Assembly (NCBI RefSeq): GCF_013284055.1
Contig: NZ_CP054143.1
Location: 3,162,001 to 3,226,000, forward strand
Source: Deefgea piscis
GTDB lineage: Bacteria > Pseudomonadota > Gammaproteobacteria > Burkholderiales > Chitinibacteraceae
DNA: 64,000 bases
Direction: 5' to 3'
Below, in pieces: positions 9,901 to 20,551 of this stretch. Positions within the stretch are counted from its first letter, which is position 1, and each line of letters begins with the position of its first letter. The notes under the pieces were generated by a model, which saw nothing but the letters and a program-made list of their open reading frames with translations, had not been told where the DNA came from and did no database searches. Both the position numbers and the translations under genes were made by a program.

Positions 9901-10033
9901 CCAACGCAGAGGCGCAGAGACGCGGAGAAAACCAGCGCAAAACATCAGTAAATAACCGCTTAAATCGTCGTTTTTACTGGAATTTAGTTCTGAATTGGCT
10001 TTTCTCTGCGCCTTTGCGTCTCTGCGTCAAAAG
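9901..10033. repeat. imperfect inverted pair of CGCAGAG-type repeats
   Basis: Left arm 9904-9934 (core ACGCAGAGGCGCAGAGACGC) and right arm 10001-10029 (complement core GACGCAGAGACGCAAAGGCG) match at most positions and face each other across ~70 bases. Repeats built from CGCAGAG/CGCAAAG units are widespread between genes in proteobacteria. It fills the gap between rdgC and the dienoyl-CoA reductase gene and could fold into a large cruciform or RNA hairpin. Confidence 0.65.
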
Positions 10034-10095
10034 GTTTTTGTTGAGTGAACGGCATGACGCTAACTAGGCTGTTTTTTTATACGCCAAACCGATAA

Positions 10096-12132
<2,037 letters not shown>

Positions 12133-12249
12133 TTAGCTTAGATCGCCATCGCAAGACTATTAGGGTTAATCACCCAGTCTCGATTAAGCGACACTTTTAG
12201 CCAACTAAGCATACAAAACCATACACCGAAGCAGGCAAAAGTATATTCA

Positions 12250-12275
12250 GTGCAGCAATGCATTTTGTGCTGCAC
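12250..12275 (-). terminator. hairpin after MFS transporter gene
   Basis: GTGCAGCA and TGCTGCAC form a perfect 8-bp stem with a 10-base loop, starting a few bases after the MFS stop codon (minus strand). There is no clear T-run, so termination is likely but not certain. Confidence 0.45.
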
Positions 12276-12278
12276 CTA

Positions 12279-13418
12279 TCAGCGCCAATCAAGCTGCCGA
12301 GTCACCACTGAAATCAGCGCAGCCGCCAGCGCAATCACCGCCATACCCCACGCTAAATTGCTCGCATGCGCAATAAAACCAATCAAAGGCGGCCCCATTA
12401 ACGCACCGATCGAGCCCATCGTGGTCACGGCAGCCAAAGCAACAGCGCCGTGCTGAGCCGCTGCGGCGTACACGCAAGGCGAAACTGCGGCAACACCCAA
12501 ACCAACTAAAGCAAAACCAATTAATGCCGGAACAATGCCGCCAACCAATAGCGCCATCGCCAAACCCAGCCCAGCCAATAAACCACCAACGGTTAACAAG
12601 CGCTCAGCGCCCCAGCGCGTGCGCCAACCATCGCCCAGCCAACGCGCGATCAGCATCGTACCGGAGACACAGGCAATCCCTAGCGGTGCCAATTGCGGTG
12701 AAGCGCCAGCCATTTCTTTTAAATACAGTGCCGACCAATCCGACATCGAGCCTTCAACCACCGTGCCGCACAACGCAATCAAGCCCAACCACAGCGCCAC
12801 ACCTGTGGGCATCACAAAGCGCCGCCCCTGCGACGGCTGCGCATCTTTAATTCGCTCGGGCAATAAGCCCTTGCTGGCAAAAGCGACACCTAACCACAAT
12901 AAAGCGGCGGCTAAAACAAAATGAATCCATAAGGTGTCGGTCACCAAGGTCAACGCAGAAGCAAACAATGCCGCCAACAAACCGCCCAAACTAAACACGG
13001 CGTGTAAACGCGACATAATGGCCTGCTTACCCGCCAGCTCGACCTCCACACCTTGTGAATTCATCGCAACATTCAGGCACGCCACGGCGATACCTTCCAG
13101 CGCCATCACCGCCATCGCCAACGGAAAGGTCGGCGCCAAAGACAAAGCAATCAAAATCAAAGGAATCAATGCACCAGCAAGCAGACAGAGTTTTCTCGAC
13201 CCAAGTTTATGCAGCAAAGTGGCGGTAATTGGAAAAGAAAACACCGCACCTAGGCCGCTGGCCAACAATAAAATCCCCACCTCAGCGGCGCTTAAATTCA
13301 ATTGCATTTTCAGCGTAGGAATGCGAGAAGCCCAAGTGCCAAAATTAAACCCCAAAACCAGAAATAAAGAGGCCACCGCCAGCTGACTGCGGCGTAAAGA
13401 AACTGAAGAAATAATCAC
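12279..13418 (-). CDS. MFS transporter, YbjJ-like
   Basis: This 379-residue protein with about twelve membrane segments belongs to the major facilitator superfamily. The N-terminal region (FNFGTWASRIPTLK, residues 24-37) and the motif CLNVAMNSQGVEVE (near 113-126) are typical of the YbjJ-like subgroup, whose substrate is unknown although sugars or small drugs have been suggested for relatives. It lies between the fadH-like gene and the flagellar block on the same strand. Its start overlaps the end of the flhB-like gene by 4 bases (13415-13418), so it may be co-transcribed with the flagellar genes, perhaps only by chance of packing. Confidence 0.82.
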   Translation of the reverse strand: MIISSVSLRRSQLAVASLFLVLGFNFGTWASRIPTLKMQLNLSAAEVGILLLASGLGAVFSFPITATLLHKLGSRKLCLLAGALIPLILIALSLAPTFPLAMAVMALEGIAVACLNVAMNSQGVEVELAGKQAIMSRLHAVFSLGGLLAALFASALTLVTDTLWIHFVLAAALLWLGVAFASKGLLPERIKDAQPSQGRRFVMPTGVALWLGLIALCGTVVEGSMSDWSALYLKEMAGASPQLAPLGIACVSGTMLIARWLGDGWRTRWGAERLLTVGGLLAGLGLAMALLVGGIVPALIGFALVGLGVAAVSPCVYAAAAQHGAVALAAVTTMGSIGALMGPPLIGFIAHASNLAWGMAVIALAAALISVVTRQLDWR

Positions 13419-13765
13419 AAGGAATCCGTCGGATCAATAACTAAAGGCGCAGCCTGCGGCTCGCTTAAAGCAGATAAATGACTAAAATCAGGCGCGGTGA
13501 CGGCATCACCTCGCTCGAGCATATAAATAAACGCCAGCAATTCTGCCACAGCACGATACAGCTGCGCGGGAATCTGGCTATCTAAATCAACTTGCATTAG
13601 TAAAGACACCATTTCTGGCGAATCATGCACAAAGATACCGGCCTCTTTGGCTTTTTCAATAATGCGTTCGGCCAGCAAACCCTGCCCTTTGGCCACCACG
13701 CGCGGCGCACTACTGCCTTCTCGATAAGCCAACGCCACCGCGCGTGATAACGGTTTATGGCTCAT
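13415..13765 (-). CDS. FlhB C-terminal-domain-like protein
   Basis: This 116-residue soluble protein matches only the cytoplasmic switch domain of FlhB/YscU export proteins. The pattern AVALAYREG..APRVVAKGQG and IPAQLYRAVAELLAFIY is clear, but the membrane part is absent and the NPTH autocleavage site is replaced by HKPLSR. Such small FlhB-like proteins accompany fliK genes in many bacteria and may partly replace the FlhB C-domain in the hook-to-filament switch. I chose the ATG at 13765; it lies inside the end of the fliK-like gene (11-base overlap), suggesting coupled translation. A longer start at 13807 would add residues without family similarity. Confidence 0.8.
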   Translation of the reverse strand: MSHKPLSRAVALAYREGSSAPRVVAKGQGLLAERIIEKAKEAGIFVHDSPEMVSLLMQVDLDSQIPAQLYRAVAELLAFIYMLERGDAVTAPDFSHLSALSEPQAAPLVIDPTDSL

Positions 13766-14798
13766 TGCTGACCTGATATTGCACGACATTGAGGCCGGCT
13801 GCCGCAAAGCGCTCGAGTAAACTTGCTTGCTGCTGCTTGAGTAAATCAGCGGTTTCAGCGTTCAGCGCATTAAATCGCAAATGAAACTGTCCATGTTGCA
13901 AGCTAGCAACAACGCCCAACTCGCCCAGCTTAGGTAAAGTCAAATCCAGCTTGGTTTGCCATTGCTGCTGCGCAAGATTGTGCTCGCTATGCGCCTCGCC
14001 CTCGTTTTTTAACTCTAACTCCCAACGCAATGGCTGATCGGGCCACGCCGCCCCTTGCCAAATCAAAGGCCGCTGCTCAAGTAAATCGACTTGCTGGCGC
14101 ACCAGTTGACGCATCGCTTGCTCGGGCGGTATATCATCATTTTTTTTATTCAACAACAAGGCATCTGCCGCCATGGCCGTGGTTTGACGCGCTAAAGGCT
14201 GATCGCTCTTTAGTCTCTGCTCATTGTCTGCGGCTAAATTAAATTGCGCTTGAGGTTCTTTCAACAAGGCCTGTAAAGGCCGCTGTCCACTGACCCATTC
14301 GGCTTGATGCGATTCATAAAACAAACCACTTTCTGCTAAACGCCCCGCCAATTGGCCTGCCAATTGTGCCGAATTTGGCGATCCCACAAACAAAGGCTGC
14401 GCCTGTTGCAACACCGCCGTTTTACCATCAGTTGGTGCATTTAATACGGCGCTAAGCATCGCAGCACCTTTACTTAATGCCACATTGGGTGGCGGTGCTA
14501 AAGTCGGCTTGGCTTCAGCTTGAGCCAGACTAAACGTTAACGTTGGCGTTTTAGCCAACACCGTTAAATCCAGCGTTTCACCCGGTTGGGTATTGCGAGG
14601 TAAGTTAAGATCCAGCAATTGATCTTTAATCAGTACGGCAAAGCGGCCATTGGGTAACAGATTAGTCACCGTCGCTTGAACTTTTTCCCCTACCGTCAAG
14701 CGGATATCATCAGGGGAGAGTTTGACCGCTTCTAAAACACCTTGCTGCCCCCGCAAATATTGCGACAACAAGGTCGTGGCCATATTGCCCGGCAGCAT
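13755..14798 (-). CDS. fliK: FliK-like hook-length control domain protein
   Basis: This 347-residue protein has a low-complexity Ala/Gln/Leu-rich body. Its C-terminal domain (residues ~255-345) has the Flg_hook pattern WELELKNEGE...LTLPKLGELGVVASLQHGQFHLRF. FliK acts as a molecular ruler for hook length and signals FlhB to switch export to filament proteins. Its location directly before a FlhB-domain gene fits that partnership. It is not certain that this is the main ruler: many betaproteobacteria have a second fliK near the basal-body genes, and the short N-terminal part here is unusual for one. Start overlaps the upstream gene's stop by one base. Confidence 0.78.
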   Translation of the reverse strand: MLPGNMATTLLSQYLRGQQGVLEAVKLSPDDIRLTVGEKVQATVTNLLPNGRFAVLIKDQLLDLNLPRNTQPGETLDLTVLAKTPTLTFSLAQAEAKPTLAPPPNVALSKGAAMLSAVLNAPTDGKTAVLQQAQPLFVGSPNSAQLAGQLAGRLAESGLFYESHQAEWVSGQRPLQALLKEPQAQFNLAADNEQRLKSDQPLARQTTAMAADALLLNKKNDDIPPEQAMRQLVRQQVDLLEQRPLIWQGAAWPDQPLRWELELKNEGEAHSEHNLAQQQWQTKLDLTLPKLGELGVVASLQHGQFHLRFNALNAETADLLKQQQASLLERFAAAGLNVVQYQVSNEP

Positions 14799-15184
14799 TA
14801 GTTGCGTTCCGCGCTACGATAAATCGCGACAATCAAATCGGCTTCACCGCGAGAAATGCCACAAGAAGCCGCCACCTCTGGCGCATCCGCACCGGTCTGC
14901 GCTAACCGAATCGCGTGCGCGTAGGGGGATTCACTCGCGAGATGACTCGGTTCAGCATTGACTAGCGGGGGCTCAGCGGGTAGCGAAGCAGCGAACGCCG
15001 CCAATCGAATTTTAATCAGTTCAAGCTCTTGCTTTAGCCCTAAAATCTCAGCACTTTGATTTTTAAGCAAAAAACTGGCGTTTATTTTCTTTTGCTTAAA
15101 AAAGAAAAAAACCAATTCACCAATATAAAACAATACAACAATTAAACTAACATATAATAATTGAGGCCATGTAATCACCAACAT
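14798..15184 (-). CDS. DUF2802 membrane-anchored protein
   Basis: This 128-residue protein has one N-terminal membrane helix (about residues 7-29), a short coiled-coil-like stretch (35-65), a flexible Pro/Glu-rich linker and a C-terminal domain with AAxCGISRGEADLIxAIY. The last is the DUF2802 signature, which looks like a small helix-turn-helix. Family members sit in flagellar clusters of beta- and gammaproteobacteria, but I know of no established function. It shares one base with the fliK-like gene and lies 18 bases downstream of fliT. Confidence 0.78.
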   Translation of the reverse strand: MLVITWPQLLYVSLIVVLFYIGELVFFFFKQKKINASFLLKNQSAEILGLKQELELIKIRLAAFAASLPAEPPLVNAEPSHLASESPYAHAIRLAQTGADAPEVAASCGISRGEADLIVAIYRSAERN

Positions 15185-15202
15185 AACGCCGCCCCTATTC
15201 TA

Positions 15203-15535
15203 TCACCCACTAAAATAAGCTTTATTTACTTTGTGTAAGTTACTTGCACCTTGTAAAAACTCAGCTAGAAATGCTCGGCGCTCAATATACAGAGCATCGA
15301 GCCGCTTTAAATTATCATTCACTCGACCCAACAATGCCAGCAAATCATCACGTGATTCTTCAGGTATCAAATTCAAATCTAAGGCAGGTAATTTTTGATA
15401 GGCATCATGCAATTGTTGCTGAATTAACAATGATTTATCCCAATCCTCTTCTTCAGCAGCAAGTAATACCTCGTTCGAAAGCTGGCACAGCTGTTGATAT
15501 ACCGCTAAATCAGGCTTTTCCATAGCTTGCAGCAT
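15203..15535 (-). CDS. fliT: flagellar export chaperone FliT
   Basis: This ~110-residue, mostly helical, acidic protein lies immediately downstream of fliS, the standard place for fliT. FliT binds the filament-cap protein FliD and in enterics also modulates FlhDC. Sequence identity in this family is low, so the call rests on size, helix pattern (AEEEDWDKSLLIQQQL) and position. I chose the ATG at 15535 because GGAGAGG lies nine bases before it; this gives a 26-base overlap with fliS. An ATG at 15523 and a TTG at 15544 are alternatives. Confidence 0.75.
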   Translation of the reverse strand: MLQAMEKPDLAVYQQLCQLSNEVLLAAEEEDWDKSLLIQQQLHDAYQKLPALDLNLIPEESRDDLLALLGRVNDNLKRLDALYIERRAFLAEFLQGASNLHKVNKAYFSG

Positions 15536-15974
15536 CGCGAGCAACCTCTCCTTTTTCTTGCGAAACAGCTAAACCCGCATTTAATTGATTCGGCCCAATG
15601 GACTGCCAAGCATCTTTTAGCTGTGTTAAGATTTCGATCACATGAACCAATGCGTTAACATCATTATTAATATTTGCAGTTAATAACTGAAAGCTTAAAT
15701 ACTCATACAGCCGATCTAGATTTTCAACCAACTCCCCGCCTTGCTCATGATCTAAAGCCAAACGCAAACCATCATCAAGAATAGCAATTGCTTTTGAAAT
15801 TGCAGCACCTTTTTCTGCGATTTTTCCTTGTTCCATTTGAAACCGGGCAGTGACAACAGACTTAATTGCACCTTCATACAGCATAACAATTAACTGATGT
15901 GGGCTAGCACTCTCAACAACTAAATCAATACTCGCCTGTCCATACGCAGAAATTGCTTTTTTCATCATACTCAT
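15510..15974 (-). CDS. fliS: flagellin export chaperone FliS
   Basis: This 154-residue helical protein matches FliS. The N-terminal YGQAS motif, ASPHQLIVMLYEGAIKSV (residues 24-41) and LDDGLRLALDHEQGGELVENL followed by YEYLSFQLLTAN are hallmarks. FliS binds the C-terminus of unpolymerised flagellin in the cytoplasm and delivers it to the export gate. It lies between fliD and fliT. The first ATG at 15974 has an AGG-type ribosome site at the right distance; in-frame ATGs two and three codons later are possible. Confidence 0.92.
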   Translation of the reverse strand: MSMMKKAISAYGQASIDLVVESASPHQLIVMLYEGAIKSVVTARFQMEQGKIAEKGAAISKAIAILDDGLRLALDHEQGGELVENLDRLYEYLSFQLLTANINNDVNALVHVIEILTQLKDAWQSIGPNQLNAGLAVSQEKGEVARDAASYGKA

Positions 15975-15999
15975 TATCTTAACCTCAAACTGCGCTATC

Positions 16000-18279
16000 T
16001 TACTTTGGTAAATTTGCCAATTGTGAAGTCAAACCATTACTAATATTTTTCATATTTGAAATTGCGATATCCATCGCCGTAAACTGCTGACGATACAATT
16101 TTTCAGTCATTTCATATTGTCGATTCAGGCGAATACGTTGCTCAGTAATTCCCTCGACTGATTTATTCACCCCAGTAACACGGCTGGCGATTGCACCTTG
16201 ATTCGATAGCATCGCATCCAATGCTTTATCTAAATTAAATGCAAAACCACGACTAAAACTAATAGATCCAAAATCACCCGCCGTACTCGCACTCGCATTT
16301 ACCACCATGCCGCTAGCCTTACCTGTACCAGTTAATAGCTGACCATCTCCAGTAGCAGCTTCGCCACCAATGGTACCCACTACATCACGGCCAGAAGCTA
16401 TTCCTGCAATATTAATACCCAATGTTGCCAATGAAGAGGTGCCTACGCTGCTAATTTGCACATTTGATTTAGAACCATAACTTGAAGATAAAATTTCAAA
16501 GCTGCTTGTTTTCTCGTTAAAGTTAACAATCACTGATTTACCTGATTTTACTAAACTGGCATCGCCATTGATTTTCGACTGCAATTCTGCAGCTAAATCA
16601 GCAGGATTAGCATATGCCCCCTGCTTAAGTTTGATACTTGAGCTAGAAATATCATCAATCGCCACCATGATCGAGTCGTTGTTTGCGTCAATGGTTAAAG
16701 GCTGGCTTGTATTGGCAACATTTAATGACATTGAGGTAGTCGTTGGGGTAGGCGTACCCGCTCGAACATGCTTGATATCGAATAATTTGGTGGAGGCATT
16801 ATAATCAACACTAACTGTATCACCACTCGTGTACAAATCAGTGTTGGCCGTGATTTTAGATTTTATTTGATCCGCAAGTTGCTGCGAGGTGTAATTGCCA
16901 GTATCAATCGAAATACTCGACGAAGCGCCTGCCAAACTAATTGACGCAGATTGATTGGCGCCATCGATCTTCATAAAAGGCAACGCACTACCCGAAAATT
17001 TAGCCTGCGTTGCTGGCGAAGTAATTGATACCGGATATTTACCGGCAACCGTTTGATTTGTCGATGAAATATATTTTATATTCGGATCACTGGAAATACC
17101 ATTGACGGTAAATAGGTTCGCAACGGCTCCGGGATTGGAGGTAATCGCTTGCTGAAGCTTAGTTTCATTTAAAGTCATTGCTCCGGCTTTATCTAAACTA
17201 ATCCCAACTTCAGATAAAGATTGAAAAAAGCTCCCCGAGCCCAAAGGACGATTTAATACCGCGCGCAGTTCTTGTTGTACCGAACGAATGGCTGTTTCTC
17301 CATTCAGAATACCAGCCTTACCCGTTTTAGGATCATAGCTTGATAGATCACTGAGTGATTTATTGAGCTCATTAAATGCTTTAACAAAACTTTGCACCGA
17401 AGTTTTAATGCCACTCGCATCATTACCAATCGTGATGGTTGTTGGCGTTGTGGTGACTTTCAATAAATTAAGCGTAACACCTTGAATTGCATCATTAATT
17501 GTATTTGAAGGCTTAGATACACTAATCCCATCAATTTTTAGCTTGGCGTCTTTTGCCGTTTGCGTTTCAAGTAAATTGCGTGTACCCGTTGGATCATAGC
17601 TAAGCCCCGACAGACCATTGGTGTCTGTTTGATTACCATCAGTATCCTCAACCACTAATCGCATTGAATTGGCAGCACCCGAGTCTTTGCTGGTTAAAAC
17701 CAAACGATTTCCAGAGCCGTCATTTAAAATACTAGCCGTTACGCCAGCATTAGCAGCATTCACTGCGTCGCGAACACCGGCAAGCGAATTATTCGACGCT
17801 GTAATATCAATAGTAATCGAGGCTTTTGCTGAATTAACTGTAAACGTATCATCGGTATTTGATGGCGTATCTTTTGAATCTACAGTACCAAATTGCAAAG
17901 TAATTTTGCCGGTACCAACCGGCGAATTAACTGATGTGTATACACCCGTTGTTAATTTTTGGTTCTGAGCTAATTGACTCACTTCAAGGGTTGATGTCCC
18001 TGCTTGAGCAATAGTGCTGGAGCTGGCGGTACCAATGGTTGCATCTGCAATTGAGACATTGGTGCTTTTAAACTTATTAACATCCGACAGACCACGAACA
18101 GCGGTCTGGAATGTTGACATAGCACCTTTTAAAGTACCAAGTGCTGTAATCTTAGCTTGAAATGTTAATTCTTTTTTATCCAAGACTTGCAGCGGCATTT
18201 TTTCAGCAGTCATTAATTGGGTAATTAAACCATTAATATCAATACCTGAACCAGATCCCGACGATGTAATTGATGGCAT
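16000..18279 (-). CDS. fliD: flagellar filament cap protein FliD
   Basis: This 759-residue protein caps the filament tip and folds incoming flagellin. FliD_N is clear at residues 10-105 (GSGIDINGLITQLMTAEKMP), followed by a Flagellin_IN-like segment (~145-200) and the FliD_C region, with the conserved helical end (EQRIRLNRQYEMTEKLYRQQ, 713-732). It is much longer than the usual ~450-480 residues. The extra length is an insertion at about 410-640 holding two related ~50-residue modules (455-504 and 548-597), likely surface-exposed. A strong AAAGGGG ribosome site precedes the ATG. It lies between flaG and fliS. Confidence 0.93.
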   Translation of the reverse strand: MPSITSSGSGSGIDINGLITQLMTAEKMPLQVLDKKELTFQAKITALGTLKGAMSTFQTAVRGLSDVNKFKSTNVSIADATIGTASSSTIAQAGTSTLEVSQLAQNQKLTTGVYTSVNSPVGTGKITLQFGTVDSKDTPSNTDDTFTVNSAKASITIDITASNNSLAGVRDAVNAANAGVTASILNDGSGNRLVLTSKDSGAANSMRLVVEDTDGNQTDTNGLSGLSYDPTGTRNLLETQTAKDAKLKIDGISVSKPSNTINDAIQGVTLNLLKVTTTPTTITIGNDASGIKTSVQSFVKAFNELNKSLSDLSSYDPKTGKAGILNGETAIRSVQQELRAVLNRPLGSGSFFQSLSEVGISLDKAGAMTLNETKLQQAITSNPGAVANLFTVNGISSDPNIKYISSTNQTVAGKYPVSITSPATQAKFSGSALPFMKIDGANQSASISLAGASSSISIDTGNYTSQQLADQIKSKITANTDLYTSGDTVSVDYNASTKLFDIKHVRAGTPTPTTTSMSLNVANTSQPLTIDANNDSIMVAIDDISSSSIKLKQGAYANPADLAAELQSKINGDASLVKSGKSVIVNFNEKTSSFEILSSSYGSKSNVQISSVGTSSLATLGINIAGIASGRDVVGTIGGEAATGDGQLLTGTGKASGMVVNASASTAGDFGSISFSRGFAFNLDKALDAMLSNQGAIASRVTGVNKSVEGITEQRIRLNRQYEMTEKLYRQQFTAMDIAISNMKNISNGLTSQLANLPK

Positions 18280-18312
18280 GGCAATCCCCTTTTAAACAAA
18301 TAACCACCGTTG

Positions 18313-18687
18313 TTATGCTTTTTCTTTTACTAATAGCCCTTGAAAACGATCAATAGCTTGTGCAATAGATATTGCCTCTTCTGTTGGAATTTGTCGAATA
18401 ACTTCTTTGGTATCTAAATCGACAAGTTTAACCACCGGCACTTTTGATTCTTCATCAACCGAGAATTGCAAACCATTGGCTAGCCCCTGAACCATCTTAT
18501 TGAGTTTATCAACCGATTGATTCAACAACTGAGGATCAGATGACGTTGAACTCGTCATAGTGGTCGATGCAGCAGAGTTTGCAACTGTGGTTTGCTGAGT
18601 CGACTGAACAACCGCAGCATCTGTTGCGGCTACTTTCATCGCCGGTACGATCAAGGACTGAGCGGCTAAATTGGATTGAATTTGCAT
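18313..18687 (-). CDS. flaG: FlaG family flagellar protein
   Basis: This 124-residue protein has a variable Ala/Ser/Thr-rich N-terminal half. Its conserved FlaG C-terminal domain reads LQFSVDEESKVPVVKLVD, then a KEVIRQIPTEEA motif (about residues 77-112). FlaG is encoded between flagellin and fliD in many polar-flagellated bacteria and influences filament length; its biochemical role is unclear. The ATG at 18687 is favoured because AGGAG lies eight bases upstream; ATG 18693 and GTG 18696 are too close to it. Confidence 0.88.
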   Translation of the reverse strand: MQIQSNLAAQSLIVPAMKVAATDAAVVQSTQQTTVANSAASTTMTSSTSSDPQLLNQSVDKLNKMVQGLANGLQFSVDEESKVPVVKLVDLDTKEVIRQIPTEEAISIAQAIDRFQGLLVKEKA

Positions 18688-18708
18688 GATCATCACTCCT
18701 GTAGAAAT

Positions 18709-18736
18709 GCCCCAGCAATCACATAATCACTGGGGC
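18709..18736 (-). terminator. hairpin between fliC and flaG
   Basis: GCCCCAG and CTGGGGC form a 7-bp G+C-rich stem with a 14-base loop, about 40 bases after the fliC stop on the minus strand. The T-run is short, so it could allow partial read-through into flaG. Confidence 0.5.
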
Positions 18737-18775
18737 TACACAATTTATATTTCATTGTGCCAATCTAATTACCTA

Positions 18776-20398
18776 TTAACCCCTTAGCAAGCTAAGTACT
18801 TGATTTGGAAGAGCATTAGCCTGACCCAACATCGCAGTACCCGCTTGTTGCAATACTTGTGCTCGAGTCAGCGAAGCGGTTTCAGTCGCAAAATCCGCAT
18901 CTCGAATTCGACTACGTGCCGCACTCATATTCTCTGATGTAGTAGATAGGTTATTAATCGTAGCTTGGAAGCGGCTTTGCAATGCACCGAATTTAGCACG
19001 TTGATCATTCACCGCAGCCAAAGCATCATCAACGACCCGCAATGCTTGGACAGAGCCTTCGACAGTAGAAATATCTAGTTTTTCAACTGTTTTAAGTGTT
19101 GAAGAATAAGATGAGCCTGAAGCCAAAGCGACAGTCGACGAAGACCCACCCAATGCCATAGTACCCGAAGTAAATGAGGCACCACTAGTTGAAACCGAGT
19201 ATGAGCTTGATGAATTCAATGTAACTTGACCACCAAACGTTACTACACCCGAACCTGCGGCAGTCGATGAAATGGCGCCAGCAGCACCACTTGAAACATA
19301 CTGCGTGTTGCCTGTTGAGTTTGTATTGTCGCGGCTATATAACGTTACGCCAGCACCGAAACCACTGGCACCAACAGAGCTCATCGAAATATTAGAGCCA
19401 TCATCAGCAACAAGTTTCAGTGCATATTTTGTGGTATTAGTAGAATCTTGAAACTGAGCCAATTGGGCTGTTACGCCAGTTTTTGATGATTTTGCATTAA
19501 ATGCAGCTACTGCTTGTGCATAATCATCTGCCTCTACAGTGCCATCACTATCAGAATCGGTCACATTAAAGGCGACCGCCTCAAACGTACTACTTTTTGA
19601 GGCAACAGTTAAGCTAAAAGAGCCCGAACCCAAGCCTAAGTTCACTTCCGTACGCGCTGATGCGGTCACACCAGTGCCAGCAGCATTAATTTTTGATGCG
19701 ATATCACGCGCCATATCAGTGCCCGACACTGTGATACTTGTACCATTAATACTAAATGTACCCGAAGAGGCAACTGAAGCACCCGCAACGTTCACTGTAC
19801 CAGTAGCACCAGCAGTTACTGTCGCAGTACCAGAAACACTATTAGTCGTTGCAATTGTGCCAGTCCCATTACCTACACCCAATTGGTAAGTACCATATTG
19901 ATTGGTGCGCAAATTCGCAGTATTTGCAGTAATGGTTTGGTTGGCATTGGCACCAACTTGGAAAGTCGATGCAGAAAAACTACCGTCAAACAATTTTTGA
20001 CCGTTAAATTCGGTCGAAGTTGAAAAACGATCCAACTCAGAAACCAGCTGCGAAACCTCAGCATTCAATGCAGCACGGTCTGAGTTTGAATTCGTTGCAT
20101 TACCAGACTGAACGGCCAATTCACGAACGCGTTGCAAAATGTTACCCATTTGCGATAGCGCGCCCTCACCCGTTTGCGCCAATGAAACGCCATCGTTGGC
20201 ATTACGTTTCGCTTGATCCATACCGCGAATTTGCGACGTGAAACGCTCTGAAATCGCTAAACCGGCAGCATCATCTTTTGCACTATTAATGCGTAAACCC
20301 GAAGAAAGACGCTCCAAAGAGGTATTCAGGCTTGATGACGACTTTGCTAAGTTATTTTGGGCCGTTAGCGAAGGTACGTTAGTATTAATGACTTGCAT
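18776..20398 (-). CDS. fliC: flagellin FliC
   Basis: This 540-residue flagellin forms the filament. N-terminal (1-165) and C-terminal (~440-540) D0/D1 regions are well conserved, including [10 protein letters not shown] (88-97, the TLR5-type motif) and the C-terminal [13 protein letters not shown]. The middle ~270 residues are Ser/Thr/Gly-rich and variable, with a Flagellin_IN-like module (212-270) and an acidic loop [12 protein letters not shown] (281-292) resembling an EF-hand calcium loop. Such Ser/Thr-rich surfaces are common glycosylation targets, and the gene next upstream is a glycosyltransferase operon. A sigma-28-type promoter precedes the gene and AAGGAG is a good ribosome site. Only one flagellin gene is in the window. 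Confidence 0.95.
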   Translation of the reverse strand: MQVINTNVPSLTAQNNLAKSSSSLNTSLERLSSGLRINSAKDDAAGLAISERFTSQIRGMDQAKRNANDGVSLAQTGEGALSQMGNILQRVRELAVQSGNATNSNSDRAALNAEVSQLVSELDRFSTSTEFNGQKLFDGSFSASTFQVGANANQTITANTANLRTNQYGTYQLGVGNGTGTIATTNSVSGTATVTAGATGTVNVAGASVASSGTFSINGTSITVSGTDMARDIASKINAAGTGVTASARTEVNLGLGSGSFSLTVASKSSTFEAVAFNVTDSDSDGTVEADDYAQAVAAFNAKSSKTGVTAQLAQFQDSTNTTKYALKLVADDGSNISMSSVGASGFGAGVTLYSRDNTNSTGNTQYVSSGAAGAISSTAAGSGVVTFGGQVTLNSSSSYSVSTSGASFTSGTMALGGSSSTVALASGSSYSSTLKTVEKLDISTVEGSVQALRVVDDALAAVNDQRAKFGALQSRFQATINNLSTTSENMSAARSRIRDADFATETASLTRAQVLQQAGTAMLGQANALPNQVLSLLRG

Positions 20399-20483
20399 GA
20401 TAAATCTCCTTGCGCGCCTAACTTTAAGTTCTATTCAAATATCTAGAGTTTCAGGTCAGTTCTAGAACCCACCCTTGCTCTAG

Positions 20484-20510
20484 ATATCGGTTAAGAACCG
20501 AGGAACTTTA
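20484..20510 (-). promoter_or_regulatory. sigma-28 (FliA) promoter for fliC
   Basis: On the minus strand TAAA (20510-20507) is followed by exactly 15 bases and ACCGATAT (20491-20484), matching TAAA-N15-GCCGATAA at all four -35 and six of eight -10 positions. It lies ~90 bases upstream of the fliC start, so late-class flagellar control is expected. Confidence 0.85.
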
Positions 20511-20551
20511 ATCAAATAATCATAAAGTTCATGCAACAGGCATCGGTCTAC

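Noticed and set aside
18697-18775. Sigma-28 promoter before flaG
   Set aside because: No TAAA-N15-GCCGATAA-like match is present on the minus strand; flaG is probably read through from fliC or uses another promoter.
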